In this document: positions 25,976 through 34,897 of the stretch, piece after piece
How positions within the stretch are numbered: the first letter of the stretch is position 1
Layout: every line of letters starts with the position of its first letter
Assembly (NCBI GenBank): GCA_036677805.1
Contig: JAVBVS010000025.1
Location: forward strand, 51,738 to 115,737
Source: SIG78 sp036677805
Lineage (GTDB): Bacteria > Verrucomicrobiota > Lentisphaeria > Victivallales > Victivallaceae
Length of the DNA: 64,000 nucleotides
Direction: 5' to 3'
Made by a program: the position numbers and the translations under genes
Notes under the pieces: generated by a model
The model's database searches: none
Told to the model about the DNA's origin: nothing
Seen by the model: only the letters and a program-made list of their open reading frames with translations

Positions 25976-28900
25976 ATGGGGAAAAAAATGTTCTGGTTGG
26001 GTGCCTTGCTGGCGCTGGCGATTGCGCCGGCGACGGGCGGGGAACTGAAGTTCGCCGATCCGGCGATGAGCTGGGTCGGCATGGCGAAGACGGTTGACGG
26101 CGTCGGCGTCCTGAAGCTGGTTGACGAGAGCCAAGAGGCCGGGCCTTATCTGGTTACCGGCAAATCGATTGCGATCGATTCGGCCAAGCCATACACGTTG
26201 TGCGCGTTGGTCAAAACCGCGGGCAATGTGACCAGCCGCAGCCAGCTGCATCTGTTCATTCTGGACTCGGCCGGCAAACGCATCGGGGCGGTCAGCACTC
26301 CCGGCGTGACTCAGACCGGCTGGACCGAGGCCCGGCTCGACATCAAGCCGGCCGATTGGCCGAAGGGCGCCGCTCAGATTCAGATCGCGCTCCAGCCGGC
26401 AGCGGGGCCGGCCGACGCCACCGGCACGGCCGAGTTCAAGGAACTCTATTTCGGCCCCTATCTCGAGCCCAGGCTTGACCTTGCTTTCGAACCCAATAAA
26501 ATCGGCTGGAACGGCATGGCGACGGCGTTCGATCAGAACGAACCCGGCGCGGTCAAACTGACCGATGACAGCAAGGGCGGCGGTTCCTACCTGATTTCCG
26601 GAGCCATTCCGGTGGACGCGGCCCGGGACTACCGTTTTGCGGCCAAGGTTAAAAACGCCGGCGATCTGACCGGCGGCCGCATCCAGATTCATGTGTTTCT
26701 GTTCGACGCCGCGGGGAACCGGGTGCAGATTGTGAGCACTCCGGGTACGACCGAAACCCAATGGACAACGCTGCACCTCGAACTTCCGGCGAAGGACCGC
26801 GTCGCCGGAGTCAAGTCGGTTCAGATTGCGCTTCAGCCCGCGGCGGGTCCGGCGGAGGCGACCGGATCGGCCTGGTTCAAGGATGTGACCTTCAAAGTCG
26901 CCGATCCGGTGGCGGAACTTGACGGCGTTGATCATTCCAAAAACTTTTTCTATAAAACCAACAAGATCGACATTGCCGACGCCAAGGATTTGATGGGGTC
27001 GCCCTTCGGGACGCCGCTCTCTTCGCCGCGCCTCGAAATGTCGACCCGGATCGATTGCGATATCGATGCGATTCTGCTGGCGACCGATCAGACGTTGCCG
27101 TTGCCGGTACAGGTGGCGTTGTGGGATGAAGAACGCCAGCAGTATGGGTCGCCCTCGCCGATGCAACCCGAAAAAGTTTCCGGCGGCTACAAATTGACGT
27201 TTCCGGCGCCGGTACTGACCCGCAAGATCGCATTGGAATTTCCCGGCGAAACTCCGGTGGAACTCAACCGGGTCCGGATCGCCGGTCCCGAACTGCCGCT
27301 GGAAAACTGGCAGGCCGACTGGATCTGGTTCACCGCCGACCGGGTGGAGGATATCACCACTTATCTGCGCGGTGAATTCGACCTTGATCAGGTTCCGGTG
27401 CGCGCCATGCTCCAGAGCGTGGTCGATGACGGCGGCATCCTCTGGGTCAACGGCCAGCGTATCGGCGACGCCGGAGGCCGCGACAACCCGCCGGTGCGCG
27501 ACATCGCCCGCTATCTCCAGAAGGGACGCAACGTGATTGCCGCCGAAACCGCTCAGGCGCGTTATGCCGCCGGGCTGCTGGCCGAGCTTGATATGATCTT
27601 CGCCGACGGTTCGCACCGCAAATTCATGACTTCCGATGCCTGGAAGGTGGTGACTGAAAAGCCGGCGGAAAACTGGCGCGAGGCCGGATTCGACAGCTCC
27701 TCCTGGCCTCATGCGGTCCGTCTCGGCGTGCCGCCGCGTGGCGCCTGGGGCGCGGTGCCCTATACGATGAATGCCCCGCGCACGGCGTTGAATCTGACCG
27801 CCAATCCGGTGCCGGGGACATTGCGGGCCGGGGAAACGTACGCTTTCAAACTGGAGCTGACTCCGGCGAAGGCGGTGCCGCGCGCTCCGGTTTACCTGGT
27901 CCTGAAGCGCAACGGTTTGACCTTCTGGAAGAAGCGCATGGGAGCAATCGGCGGTTCGGCGGAACGGGAAAATCTGGAATTGAAATTCAGCCTGAGCAAG
28001 TTTCTGCCCGCCGGAGTGTATGAACTGAAATTTCAGGCCGCCGGGTATCAGTTGAGCTGGAACGGCAAACCTCTGACCTGGCCGGTCGAGGTCGTCAACG
28101 ACCGCAAGGCGAAAATGCACGATGCGGAAATCAAGCCGCATAACGGCGTCCCGACATTGATGATCGACGGCACACCCGAATTCAGCAATTTCTCGGCTCA
28201 GCTGCTGGAACAGCTCGACAATCATGCGCGTCTGTTCCGCGTGGCCGGTTTGCATCGCTATCACTGCTATGTCAATCTGGGCTGGCGGGAGCCGGAAGTA
28301 CCGGATTACACCATGCTCGATCAGGTGGTCACCACGCTGCTCGACGGCGATCCCGACGCGCAGATCATCGTCAAGCTTGGGCTGCGCGACAGCACTCCGA
28401 CCTGGTTTCTGCAGAAATATCCCCAGGAAGGCGTCCGGTTCGACAACGGCCGCGGCTCTTCGCGGATTTCACTGGCGAGCAAAGTGTGGCGGCGCGTGGC
28501 CGGAGAGAATATCGCCGGGATGGTGCGTTATGTTTCCGTTTCGCCCTATGCCGACAAAGTGATCGGCTTTATCGCCAGCGAAGGCGAGGAAGGGCAGTGG
28601 ATGCACTATTGGGCCGGAGACGATCCCGCCGTGCCCGGCACTCTGAGCGATTACAGCCAGCCGATGCTGGACTATTTCCGCGGCTGGCTGCGCCGGAATT
28701 ACGCCGATGAAGTCGCGCTGCGCCAGGCGTGGAACGATCCCCAAGTGACCTTCGATACCGCGCCGATTCCGAGCCGCGAACAGCGTATTGCGGCCAAAGA
28801 CGCGTTTCGCGACCTGCCGCGCGACCGCGCCGCGCTGGACTATGCTTTCGCGTTGTCCGACGTGGTTACCGAAGGCATGGAATTTTACGGCAAGCTGATC

Positions 28901-30214
28901 AAGGACGCCGCGCTGCCCGCCAAGGTGGTGACCGGGGCGCTGTATGGACATCTGATCGACCTCGGTGCCCACTTCCTCGGCGAGCAGGTGGGCTATCTCC
29001 GGCAGCGCCGGGCGATCGATTCGCCCTATCTGGATTATTTCCTCGGGCCGCTTCAATACGGCGGGGCGTTCCGTGATGTCGGCGGCGTCGGCAGTTTCGA
29101 TATGCCGAGCCCGGCCTCGCTCAAGCTGGCCAATAAAATCTGGCTCAACGAGGACGATGTGCGCACCCATCTGGAATATCCGGCGGGTTACGCCTACAGC
29201 ATCCGGACGCCGGACGCCACCGGCGCGATGCTGGCACGGCAACTATTCAAGGCGATCTGCGCCGGCGCGGGCAACTACTGGTTTGCGCTCGGCATGGCGC
29301 ACCAGAACTGGTTCGACGACCCGGAAACCGTCCGGACTTTGAATGAAATCCAGAAAATCGCCGATGAATCGGTCAACCGCGACCGCTCCAAAATCGCCGA
29401 AATCGCGGTGGTGATGAGCGATCAGTCGGTCGGCTTCCTGCGTCAGGCCAAGGGCCGCGGGACGGAAGATCAGATCATGCTCCATGCGATCTATCAGCGC
29501 GAACAGATCGGTCGGATCGGCGCGCCTTTCGATGAATATCTGCTGGATGATTTCCTGAAGCGCGACATGCCCGATTACAAGTTCTACATCTTTCTGAACG
29601 CGTTCGCCGTGAGCGACGCGGAAAAGGGCGCGATTCAGGCCAAACTCGGCCGCAACGGCGCTCTGGCGCTCTGGTATTATGCGCCGGGGCTGGCCGGAGT
29701 CGACGGCCTGTCGCCGGAACGCTCCACGGCCTTGACCGGCATTCCCTTCAAACTTGATTCGACCCGCCGCAACGGCGAATTCGAACTCCGCGTCCGGATG
29801 CCGGAACTGCTTGAAAAAACACGCTTCGGCCGCAATGATCTTACCTATGCGCCGTGGCTGGTGCCGCAGCAGTATGACGAACTCTATGCCGTCTTCGCCG
29901 GGAGCGATACCCCGGCGGTGGTGCGCAAGGGCCGCAGCTGCTTCGCGCCGCTGGGCGTGCTGCCGACCGAGCTGCTGCGCCGGATGGCCGAGGAGGCCGG
30001 CGTGGAAATCCTGTCGCGCGACAATATTGCGGTCTACGGCTGCAAAAGCTACATCGGGATTCATTCGAGCAAAGTCGTCGCACCGATGACGCTCAATGCC
30101 CCGAAAGGCAAATCGCTGCGCCAGCTTTATCCGGCCAAGGATGGCGCCGATTGGATCACTAGTTTCGAGTGGCAGAACGCCAAGCCCGAAACCTGGTTCT
30201 TCGAAGTGCGCTGA
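25976..30214 (+). CDS. Very large exported GH42-like protein B with tandem binding domains
   Basis: A 1412-residue protein with a signal peptide (MFWLGALLALAIAPATGG). Two similar beta-sandwich repeats lie at about 22-160 and 165-310 (compare STPGVTQTGWTEARLD and STPGTTETQWTTLHLE; both have IQIALQPAAGPA). A binding module at about 440-600 (QADWIWFTADRVEDIT) matches that of protein A. The GH42-like barrel starts at about 720. Acid/base candidates are Glu869, Glu871 and Glu872 in SEGEEGQWMHYW, and the nucleophile candidate is Glu1059 in LNEDDVRTH. A GH42 trimerisation-like and beta C-terminus follows. A GTG at 25973 is an alternative start. It is probably the main degradative enzyme of this locus; the substrate is unknown. 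Confidence 0.76.
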   Translation: MGKKMFWLGALLALAIAPATGGELKFADPAMSWVGMAKTVDGVGVLKLVDESQEAGPYLVTGKSIAIDSAKPYTLCALVKTAGNVTSRSQLHLFILDSAGKRIGAVSTPGVTQTGWTEARLDIKPADWPKGAAQIQIALQPAAGPADATGTAEFKELYFGPYLEPRLDLAFEPNKIGWNGMATAFDQNEPGAVKLTDDSKGGGSYLISGAIPVDAARDYRFAAKVKNAGDLTGGRIQIHVFLFDAAGNRVQIVSTPGTTETQWTTLHLELPAKDRVAGVKSVQIALQPAAGPAEATGSAWFKDVTFKVADPVAELDGVDHSKNFFYKTNKIDIADAKDLMGSPFGTPLSSPRLEMSTRIDCDIDAILLATDQTLPLPVQVALWDEERQQYGSPSPMQPEKVSGGYKLTFPAPVLTRKIALEFPGETPVELNRVRIAGPELPLENWQADWIWFTADRVEDITTYLRGEFDLDQVPVRAMLQSVVDDGGILWVNGQRIGDAGGRDNPPVRDIARYLQKGRNVIAAETAQARYAAGLLAELDMIFADGSHRKFMTSDAWKVVTEKPAENWREAGFDSSSWPHAVRLGVPPRGAWGAVPYTMNAPRTALNLTANPVPGTLRAGETYAFKLELTPAKAVPRAPVYLVLKRNGLTFWKKRMGAIGGSAERENLELKFSLSKFLPAGVYELKFQAAGYQLSWNGKPLTWPVEVVNDRKAKMHDAEIKPHNGVPTLMIDGTPEFSNFSAQLLEQLDNHARLFRVAGLHRYHCYVNLGWREPEVPDYTMLDQVVTTLLDGDPDAQIIVKLGLRDSTPTWFLQKYPQEGVRFDNGRGSSRISLASKVWRRVAGENIAGMVRYVSVSPYADKVIGFIASEGEEGQWMHYWAGDDPAVPGTLSDYSQPMLDYFRGWLRRNYADEVALRQAWNDPQVTFDTAPIPSREQRIAAKDAFRDLPRDRAALDYAFALSDVVTEGMEFYGKLIKDAALPAKVVTGALYGHLIDLGAHFLGEQVGYLRQRRAIDSPYLDYFLGPLQYGGAFRDVGGVGSFDMPSPASLKLANKIWLNEDDVRTHLEYPAGYAYSIRTPDATGAMLARQLFKAICAGAGNYWFALGMAHQNWFDDPETVRTLNEIQKIADESVNRDRSKIAEIAVVMSDQSVGFLRQAKGRGTEDQIMLHAIYQREQIGRIGAPFDEYLLDDFLKRDMPDYKFYIFLNAFAVSDAEKGAIQAKLGRNGALALWYYAPGLAGVDGLSPERSTALTGIPFKLDSTRRNGEFELRVRMPELLEKTRFGRNDLTYAPWLVPQQYDELYAVFAGSDTPAVVRKGRSCFAPLGVLPTELLRRMAEEAGVEILSRDNIAVYGCKSYIGIHSSKVVAPMTLNAPKGKSLRQLYPAKDGADWITSFEWQNAKPETWFFEVR

Positions 30215-30222
30215 CAAGCCTG

Positions 30223-30252
30223 CCGGGATGGACGAAACCTCGTCCATCCCGG
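30223..30252. other. Perfect 13-bp hairpin after GH42-like gene B
   Basis: CCGGGATGGACGA / TCGTCCATCCCGG with loop AACC, starting 9 bp after the stop. No T-run follows. It may stabilise the 3' end of the long mRNA or act as a Rho-assisted end. Confidence 0.55.
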
Positions 30253-30433
30253 TGGTTCGGTTCAGCTCTTTCCTCCGTGTTCCCGCCCGGGAAGCGTTCG
30301 ATCGGGTTCCAATTTTCGGTGCAGAATGTTGCGCCGCGGTTTGAAAGGACGCCCGATTCATGCTATAGTATGGACCGTCCGAAACCGCGATGAATTTTTG
30401 TGGCGGTTAAACCTGAATTGAACCGGAATCCCG

Positions 30434-30490
30434 CCGGCTTGCCGGATGCCGTTCCGCCATGACCGGCAAGCCGGTTATGGCGGGAATGGC
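30434..30490 (+). promoter_or_regulatory. Structured leader of the MFS gene with competing stems
   Basis: CCGGCTTGCCGG (30434-30445) pairs perfectly with CCGGCAAGCCGG (30463-30474). The loop contains GCCGTTCCGCCAT, which can pair instead with ATGGCGGGAATGGC further downstream. The two folds exclude each other, and the element ends 19 bp before the start codon. Regulatory function is inference. The rest of 30253-30433 shows no gene. Confidence 0.45.
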
Positions 30491-30508
30491 GCTCCCCCTG
30501 AAAGCATC

Positions 30509-31660
30509 ATGAAAATTCTGCTCTATCTGTTCCCGGCATTGGTCAACTACCTTCTCGGCGGGATGTATTTCATCACCGCGTACCGTTTTTCCGTGGCCGG
30601 TGCTTCCGGCGTGGTGGTGGGCGCTTCCTTGGCGGCGTGGGCGGGAGTTTACTGTTTGCTGTCGCTGCTGATCGGGCGTTGGGCGACGGTCCGGAATGCG
30701 CCGCGCATGATCTGCGGCGGCGCGTTGCTGATGGCATTGGCCATGCTCGGTTTTCTGGTCCGGGAGGGGCTTTATATGCAGTTTCTCTGGATCGTCCTGA
30801 CCGGCGTCGGGTCGGCGTTCTACTGTACGCCGTTCCAGGTATTCGCCAAATCGCTGGAGTCGGATGCGTCCGCGGGCGTGGTCCGTACCGTCGCCTTTTA
30901 TAATTTCTCCTGGAGCTTCGGCATGGCGACCGGGCCATTTCTGTTCAGCTTCATTCCGGCGAGAGTCGGTTTCGGCGTCAATTTCATATTGACGATGGCA
31001 ATGGCGTTGGGGATTCTCCTGCTCGACCGCCATGCCCGGCGGCGGATTCGGAAACCCGCGCCGGCGGACGCCGCGCCCTGTGAACTGCCGTCGGAGACAC
31101 ATGCTTCGGAGCCGGATTTCGCCTGGGTCAGCTGGACGGTCTGCGGCCTCGGCGTAGTGGCGGTTTGCGTGGTGCGCGCCATGTGGCCCTATCGCGGCGC
31201 GGTGCTGGCAATCGACAAAGCGCAGGTCGCCCGGGTGCTGGCGCTGGTCAGTTATGCCCAGGCCTTCACCGTGCTGCTGCTGTTCCGCAGCCGGAACTGG
31301 TTTTATCGGACCGGTCCGATCGGCTGGATCGGAACCGCCGGGGTGGCCGGGTTGCTCGGGCTGGCGCTCTCGGGATGGCTGGGTTGGGCTTATCTCGGCG
31401 CGCTGCTGTTCGGCATTTATTCGGGCTGTCTCTTTTTCTGCTTCGTCTATTATTCGCTGTGCCATCCGACCAAAGCGCCGCACTATATCGCAGTCAATGA
31501 GGCCGTCTCCGGCACTGCCAGCTTCATCGGTCCGCTGTTCGGCGGCTGGCTGGCGGAATGCGCGGGCTCGGCCATGCCCTTCCTGATGGCGGCGGCAATG
31601 GTATTGGTCGCTACTGTGCTGCATTGCCTGGTGACGGCCCGGCTTGCAGTTCGACGGTGA
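30509..31660 (+). CDS. MFS-type membrane transporter
   Basis: A 383-residue protein with about 11-12 hydrophobic helices in two halves, separated by a polar loop near residues 180-210 (RHARRRIRKPAPADAAPCEL). The second half includes FIGPLFGGWLAECAGS. The layout is that of the major facilitator superfamily; no subfamily motif is clear, and the substrate is unknown. Its place after the glycosidase locus makes a saccharide a reasonable guess only. I chose the ATG at 30509 because the first membrane helix starts there (KILLYLFPALVNYLLGG); the frame is open to 30446. The gene is convergent with yeiH, 22 bp between stops. Confidence 0.75.
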   Translation: MKILLYLFPALVNYLLGGMYFITAYRFSVAGASGVVVGASLAAWAGVYCLLSLLIGRWATVRNAPRMICGGALLMALAMLGFLVREGLYMQFLWIVLTGVGSAFYCTPFQVFAKSLESDASAGVVRTVAFYNFSWSFGMATGPFLFSFIPARVGFGVNFILTMAMALGILLLDRHARRRIRKPAPADAAPCELPSETHASEPDFAWVSWTVCGLGVVAVCVVRAMWPYRGAVLAIDKAQVARVLALVSYAQAFTVLLLFRSRNWFYRTGPIGWIGTAGVAGLLGLALSGWLGWAYLGALLFGIYSGCLFFCFVYYSLCHPTKAPHYIAVNEAVSGTASFIGPLFGGWLAECAGSAMPFLMAAAMVLVATVLHCLVTARLAVRR

Positions 31661-31682
31661 GGTCCGGCCCGAAAGAACCGCC

Positions 31683-32687
31683 TTATCGCACGCAGTTGAC
31701 GATGCGGAAGTAGATCAGCGCGCACCACAAAGTGGAGAGCAGCAGCCACAATCCGACGCCCATGATCACCGGCTTCAGACCCAGCTCCCGGAGCTTTTCC
31801 CGGCTCAGGTTCGCGCCGATCAGAAACAACGTCAGGATCATCAGGTACTTGGAAAGCTCCTTCAGCCCGTTGCCCGGTCCTGCCAACGCCGGAAGGAAGG
31901 ACACGATTGCCGCCGCGGTCAGGAAGCCCGGGATGAACCACGGCACCTTGATTTTGAATCGTTTCGGCGCCGCCGTATGCCCGTCCGGCTCGTGGTGGGT
32001 CCGGTGGCGGACCACGAAAAGCGAGATGAAAAGCGTCACCGGAATGATCCACAACGCCCGCGCGAGTTTGACCGTGGTGCCGATTTCGAGCGCCTCTTTG
32101 CCGTACTGCATGGTCGCGCCGACCACCGAACTGGTGTCGTGAATCGCCAGCGCCGACCAGAAGCCGAACTGCTCCTGAGTGAAATTCAACTGATGTCCGA
32201 TCACCGGAAAAATCAGCAGCGCCGCCGCGTTGAGGGTGAAGACGGTGGCCGAGGCGATCGCGATGCTGTGGGCTTTGGCGTTCAACGCCGGGGCCGCGGC
32301 GGCGATGGCGCTGCCGCCGCAGATGGCGGTGCCGACGCTGACCAGCCAGGTGCAGTCGCGTTCGAGGCCGAGCTTTTTTCCCAGCCAGACGCCGAGTCCG
32401 AGTCCGAGCACGATGCCGGTGAAGGTGCAGATCAGTCCGTGCGCGCCGGCCTGAAGCACTTCGCCGAGATCCATTCCGAAGCCCATCAGCACGATCGCCA
32501 CGGCCAGCAGATGGGACGTCAGTCTGGCGGTGTAGCGGGCGAAGGGATTGCCCCAGGCGACGGCGAAGACGATGCCGCACACGACTGCCAAACCCGGAGC
32601 GTAATGCCGGACTCCGGCCGAACAATAAGGCAGCGCGACGAAGGCGGCGGCCACGGCGAGAAAAACGATTTTTTGCAGAATCTTCAT
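31683..32687 (-). CDS. yeiH: YeiH family (UPF0324) putative exporter
   Basis: A 334-residue membrane protein with about 10 hydrophobic helices. Family blocks are present: LLAVAIVLMGFGMDLGEV, VSVGTAICGGSAIAAAAP, LAIHDTSSVVGATMQYG and LTLFLIGANLSREKL. These proteins are annotated as putative sulfate exporters, though transport data are thin. It is divergently arranged with a LysR regulator, matching the yeiE-yeiH pairing known in enterobacteria. The start at 32687 follows GAGAGGA; the open frame reaches 32732 without a membrane-protein start. Regulation by the neighbour through the AT-rich gap is likely. Confidence 0.88.
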   Translation of the reverse strand: MKILQKIVFLAVAAAFVALPYCSAGVRHYAPGLAVVCGIVFAVAWGNPFARYTARLTSHLLAVAIVLMGFGMDLGEVLQAGAHGLICTFTGIVLGLGLGVWLGKKLGLERDCTWLVSVGTAICGGSAIAAAAPALNAKAHSIAIASATVFTLNAAALLIFPVIGHQLNFTQEQFGFWSALAIHDTSSVVGATMQYGKEALEIGTTVKLARALWIIPVTLFISLFVVRHRTHHEPDGHTAAPKRFKIKVPWFIPGFLTAAAIVSFLPALAGPGNGLKELSKYLMILTLFLIGANLSREKLRELGLKPVIMGVGLWLLLSTLWCALIYFRIVNCVR

Positions 32688-32803
32688 GAATCCGGTCCTC
32701 TCGGTAATTTCTGTTTGACCATACGATAACATGATAATTTATTATTAAAAATAATTTGATATTATATATTGATAATGATATATTATAGATCGAGGTGGAA
32801 GCG
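32688..32803. promoter_or_regulatory. Divergent AT-rich promoter/operator between yeiH and LysR gene
   Basis: This stretch is far more AT-rich than its surroundings. It holds ATTATT-AAA-AATAAT (32741-32755) and several TATAAT/TATATT-like boxes on both strands. A LysR-type site of the ATA-N-TAT kind would fit; the exact operator cannot be fixed. Confidence 0.55.
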
Positions 32804-33748
32804 ATGGATAAGCGATTCAAAATATTTCAGCTGGTCTGGGAACTGCGGAGCTTTTCCGCCGCGGCCGCCTTCCTCGGGATGAGCCAGCCCAACGCCACTC
32901 AGCAGATCAAGAAACTCGAGAAGGAGCTTGGTATCCGGCTGTTCGACCGCGATACCCGCTCGCTCAAACTCACGGCCGCGGGCAAGGCGGTACTGGAGGA
33001 ATTGCCGCGGTGGAATGCGGCGACGGAATGTTTGCAGCGCAAGCTTTCGGAATTGCGCGCCGGCACCCGGAGTTATGCGCTGGGCGGCACCCTGACTGCC
33101 GGAAACTTCGTGCTGCCGCCGCTGATGGCCGAATTCATGCGGTGCAATCCGAAAATCACGCTGCATCTGGCGGTGGAGAATACGGTCCGGATCACTGAGA
33201 AAATCCAGCAGGGGTTTCTCGATCTGGCACTGGTCGAGGGACCGTTCGAGAAGAATCTCTTCCGGTACCGGAAATTCAGTGATGACGAGTTGATCGCAAC
33301 CGGTCGCCCGGAATTGCTTGGCGGCGATTTTTCGCTGATCGAATATCTGAAGCGCGGAGGCCGGCTGCTGCTGCGCGAATCCGGGTCCGGCACCCGCCAC
33401 TACTTCGACCGGTTTTGTCTGGAGCATGATATCGCAGTTCCGGCGGCGCAGATCATCGCCATCGAGAGCTTCGAAGCGATCAAGGAACTGGCCTGCCGCG
33501 GCATCGGCGTGACCTTCCTGTCGCCGCTGGTCGGTCGGGCGGAGCGAGAGCAAAGACGCCTGATCGGGGTGCCGATGCGCGAGGGACGCATTCTGCGCGA
33601 ATTCAATTTCATCGCGTCCCGCGACGCCGACTCCGAATTCACCGGGAAATTCATGGACTTTTGCGAGGACGCCGATCGAACGATGACGGAAGCGGCTCCG
33701 GTCATTCGACCCGCAGCCGGGCTTCGCCGTCGCTCAACCGCGCGGTGA
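32804..33748 (+). CDS. LysR-family transcriptional regulator (YeiE/CysB-like context)
   Basis: A 314-residue protein. The N-terminal winged HTH (LRSFSAAAAFLGMSQPNATQ, KLEKELGIRLFDRD) matches LysR. The effector domain starts at about 88 (GGTLTAGNFVLPPLMAEF) and contains LLLRESGSGTRHYFDRF. Regulators of this group sense sulfur or other small metabolites. The ATG at 32804 follows GAGGTGG; a GTG at 32795 overlaps that site and is less likely. It is divergent from yeiH, its likely target. The last 47 bp overlap the 3' end of xseA on the other strand, and the C-terminal tail (PAAGLRRRSTAR) looks non-conserved, which suggests drift past an older stop. Confidence 0.9.
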   Translation: MDKRFKIFQLVWELRSFSAAAAFLGMSQPNATQQIKKLEKELGIRLFDRDTRSLKLTAAGKAVLEELPRWNAATECLQRKLSELRAGTRSYALGGTLTAGNFVLPPLMAEFMRCNPKITLHLAVENTVRITEKIQQGFLDLALVEGPFEKNLFRYRKFSDDELIATGRPELLGGDFSLIEYLKRGGRLLLRESGSGTRHYFDRFCLEHDIAVPAAQIIAIESFEAIKELACRGIGVTFLSPLVGRAEREQRRLIGVPMREGRILREFNFIASRDADSEFTGKFMDFCEDADRTMTEAAPVIRPAAGLRRRSTAR

Positions 33749-34895
33749 CCGCTTCGCCGGAAATTAACTTGAGGCGGCTGTCGGCCACCGTGCCGTCGGT
33801 TTTGCACAAAATGGCGTAGCCGCGCGCGAGCACCGCGCCGGGATCGAGCGCGGAGAGTTTGCCTGCCGCCAGGTTGAGTTGCGCCGCGCCGGCTTCGCAG
33901 CGGCGGCGGATGAGGTTTTCCATACGGTCGGAGAGTTCGTCCAGCAGCTGGCAGTTGTGCCGCAGCAGATGGACCGGCTCGCGGAAAACATAGCTTCCCG
34001 CCGATTGTTCGAAGCGCCGCCGGGCGCTGAGCAGCGCCATTTCGATCTGACCGCGGAGCCGGCTCTGCTGCCGGTCAAGCTGTTGGGCGAGCGCCTCCCG
34101 GTCCGGCGCCACCAGCTCGGCCGCCGCCGACGGCGTGGGGGCGCGGACGCTGGCGGCGAAGTCGGCGATGGTGAAGTCGATTTCATGACCCACGGCGCTC
34201 ACCACCGGAACGGCGCTGGCGGCGACGGCGCGCGCCAGCGTCTCGGAGTTGAAACCCCACAGATCCTCGATCGAACCGCCGCCCCGGGCCACCACGATCA
34301 CATCGGGCCGGGCTTCCGGGCGGTTGAAAAAATTCACGCCTGCGGCCACCGATTCGCCGGTGCCTTCGCCCTGGACGATCGCAGGAAAAATCCGGATGGC
34401 AAGCCATGGTGCGCGTCGCCGGGCGATCTGGATGAAATCCCGCACCGCCGCGCCGTCGGGGGAGGTGACCAGGCCGATCATGCGCGGAAAAACGGGCAGC
34501 GCCAGCTTGCGCTCGGTGTCGAACAGCCCTTCGGCCGCCAGTTTGGCTTTGAGCAATTCAAACTGGCGCTGGAGGTCTCCGGCGCCGACCGGGCGGATGG
34601 ACTGGATGTTGAACTGATAATCGCCGCGTCTGGTGTAAACCGTGAGTTTGCCGTAGGCTTCGAGCTGGGTGCCGACGGCGAGCTGCATGGCCCGGGCGCG
34701 GGCCGCGCCGTTGAAGAAGGTCGCGCGCAGCTGGCTGTCGCGGTCCTTGACGGTCAGATAAACGTGCCCTGAGCTGTGAATATTGAGCGTGCCGACCTCG
34801 CCGTGGAGCCAGAAAGGCGTGAGACTGTTTTCGATCAGCTCGCGCACCGCGGCATTGACTTCGGAAATGCTCCAGACGGGATCGGCGGCGGGCAT
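33702..34895 (-). CDS. xseA: Exodeoxyribonuclease VII large subunit
   Basis: A 397-residue protein. The N-terminal OB-fold (WLHGEVGTLNIHSSGHVYLT, LRATFFNGAA) precedes the catalytic domain, which has GLVTSPDGAAVRDF, DVIVVARGGGSIEDLWGFN, VVSAVGHEIDFTIADF and VRAPTPSAAAELV. It ends with DPGAVLARGYAIL as in the family. With XseB it degrades single-stranded DNA from both ends. No xseB-like small gene was seen beside it. At about 400 residues it is slightly shorter than E. coli XseA, mainly in the coiled-coil part. The start at 34895 directly follows the M50 gene (2 bp gap). It is the last gene of the 37367-33702 operon. Confidence 0.95.
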   Translation of the reverse strand: MPAADPVWSISEVNAAVRELIENSLTPFWLHGEVGTLNIHSSGHVYLTVKDRDSQLRATFFNGAARARAMQLAVGTQLEAYGKLTVYTRRGDYQFNIQSIRPVGAGDLQRQFELLKAKLAAEGLFDTERKLALPVFPRMIGLVTSPDGAAVRDFIQIARRRAPWLAIRIFPAIVQGEGTGESVAAGVNFFNRPEARPDVIVVARGGGSIEDLWGFNSETLARAVAASAVPVVSAVGHEIDFTIADFAASVRAPTPSAAAELVAPDREALAQQLDRQQSRLRGQIEMALLSARRRFEQSAGSYVFREPVHLLRHNCQLLDELSDRMENLIRRRCEAGAAQLNLAAGKLSALDPGAVLARGYAILCKTDGTVADSRLKLISGEAVTARLSDGEARLRVE

Positions 34896-34897
34896 GG

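Noticed and set aside
25250..28264. Minus-strand open frame of about 1000 codons opposite pseudopilin 4 and GH42-like gene B
   Set aside because: Shadow of the coding strand. No start context or family motif, and composition is like the other antisense frames.
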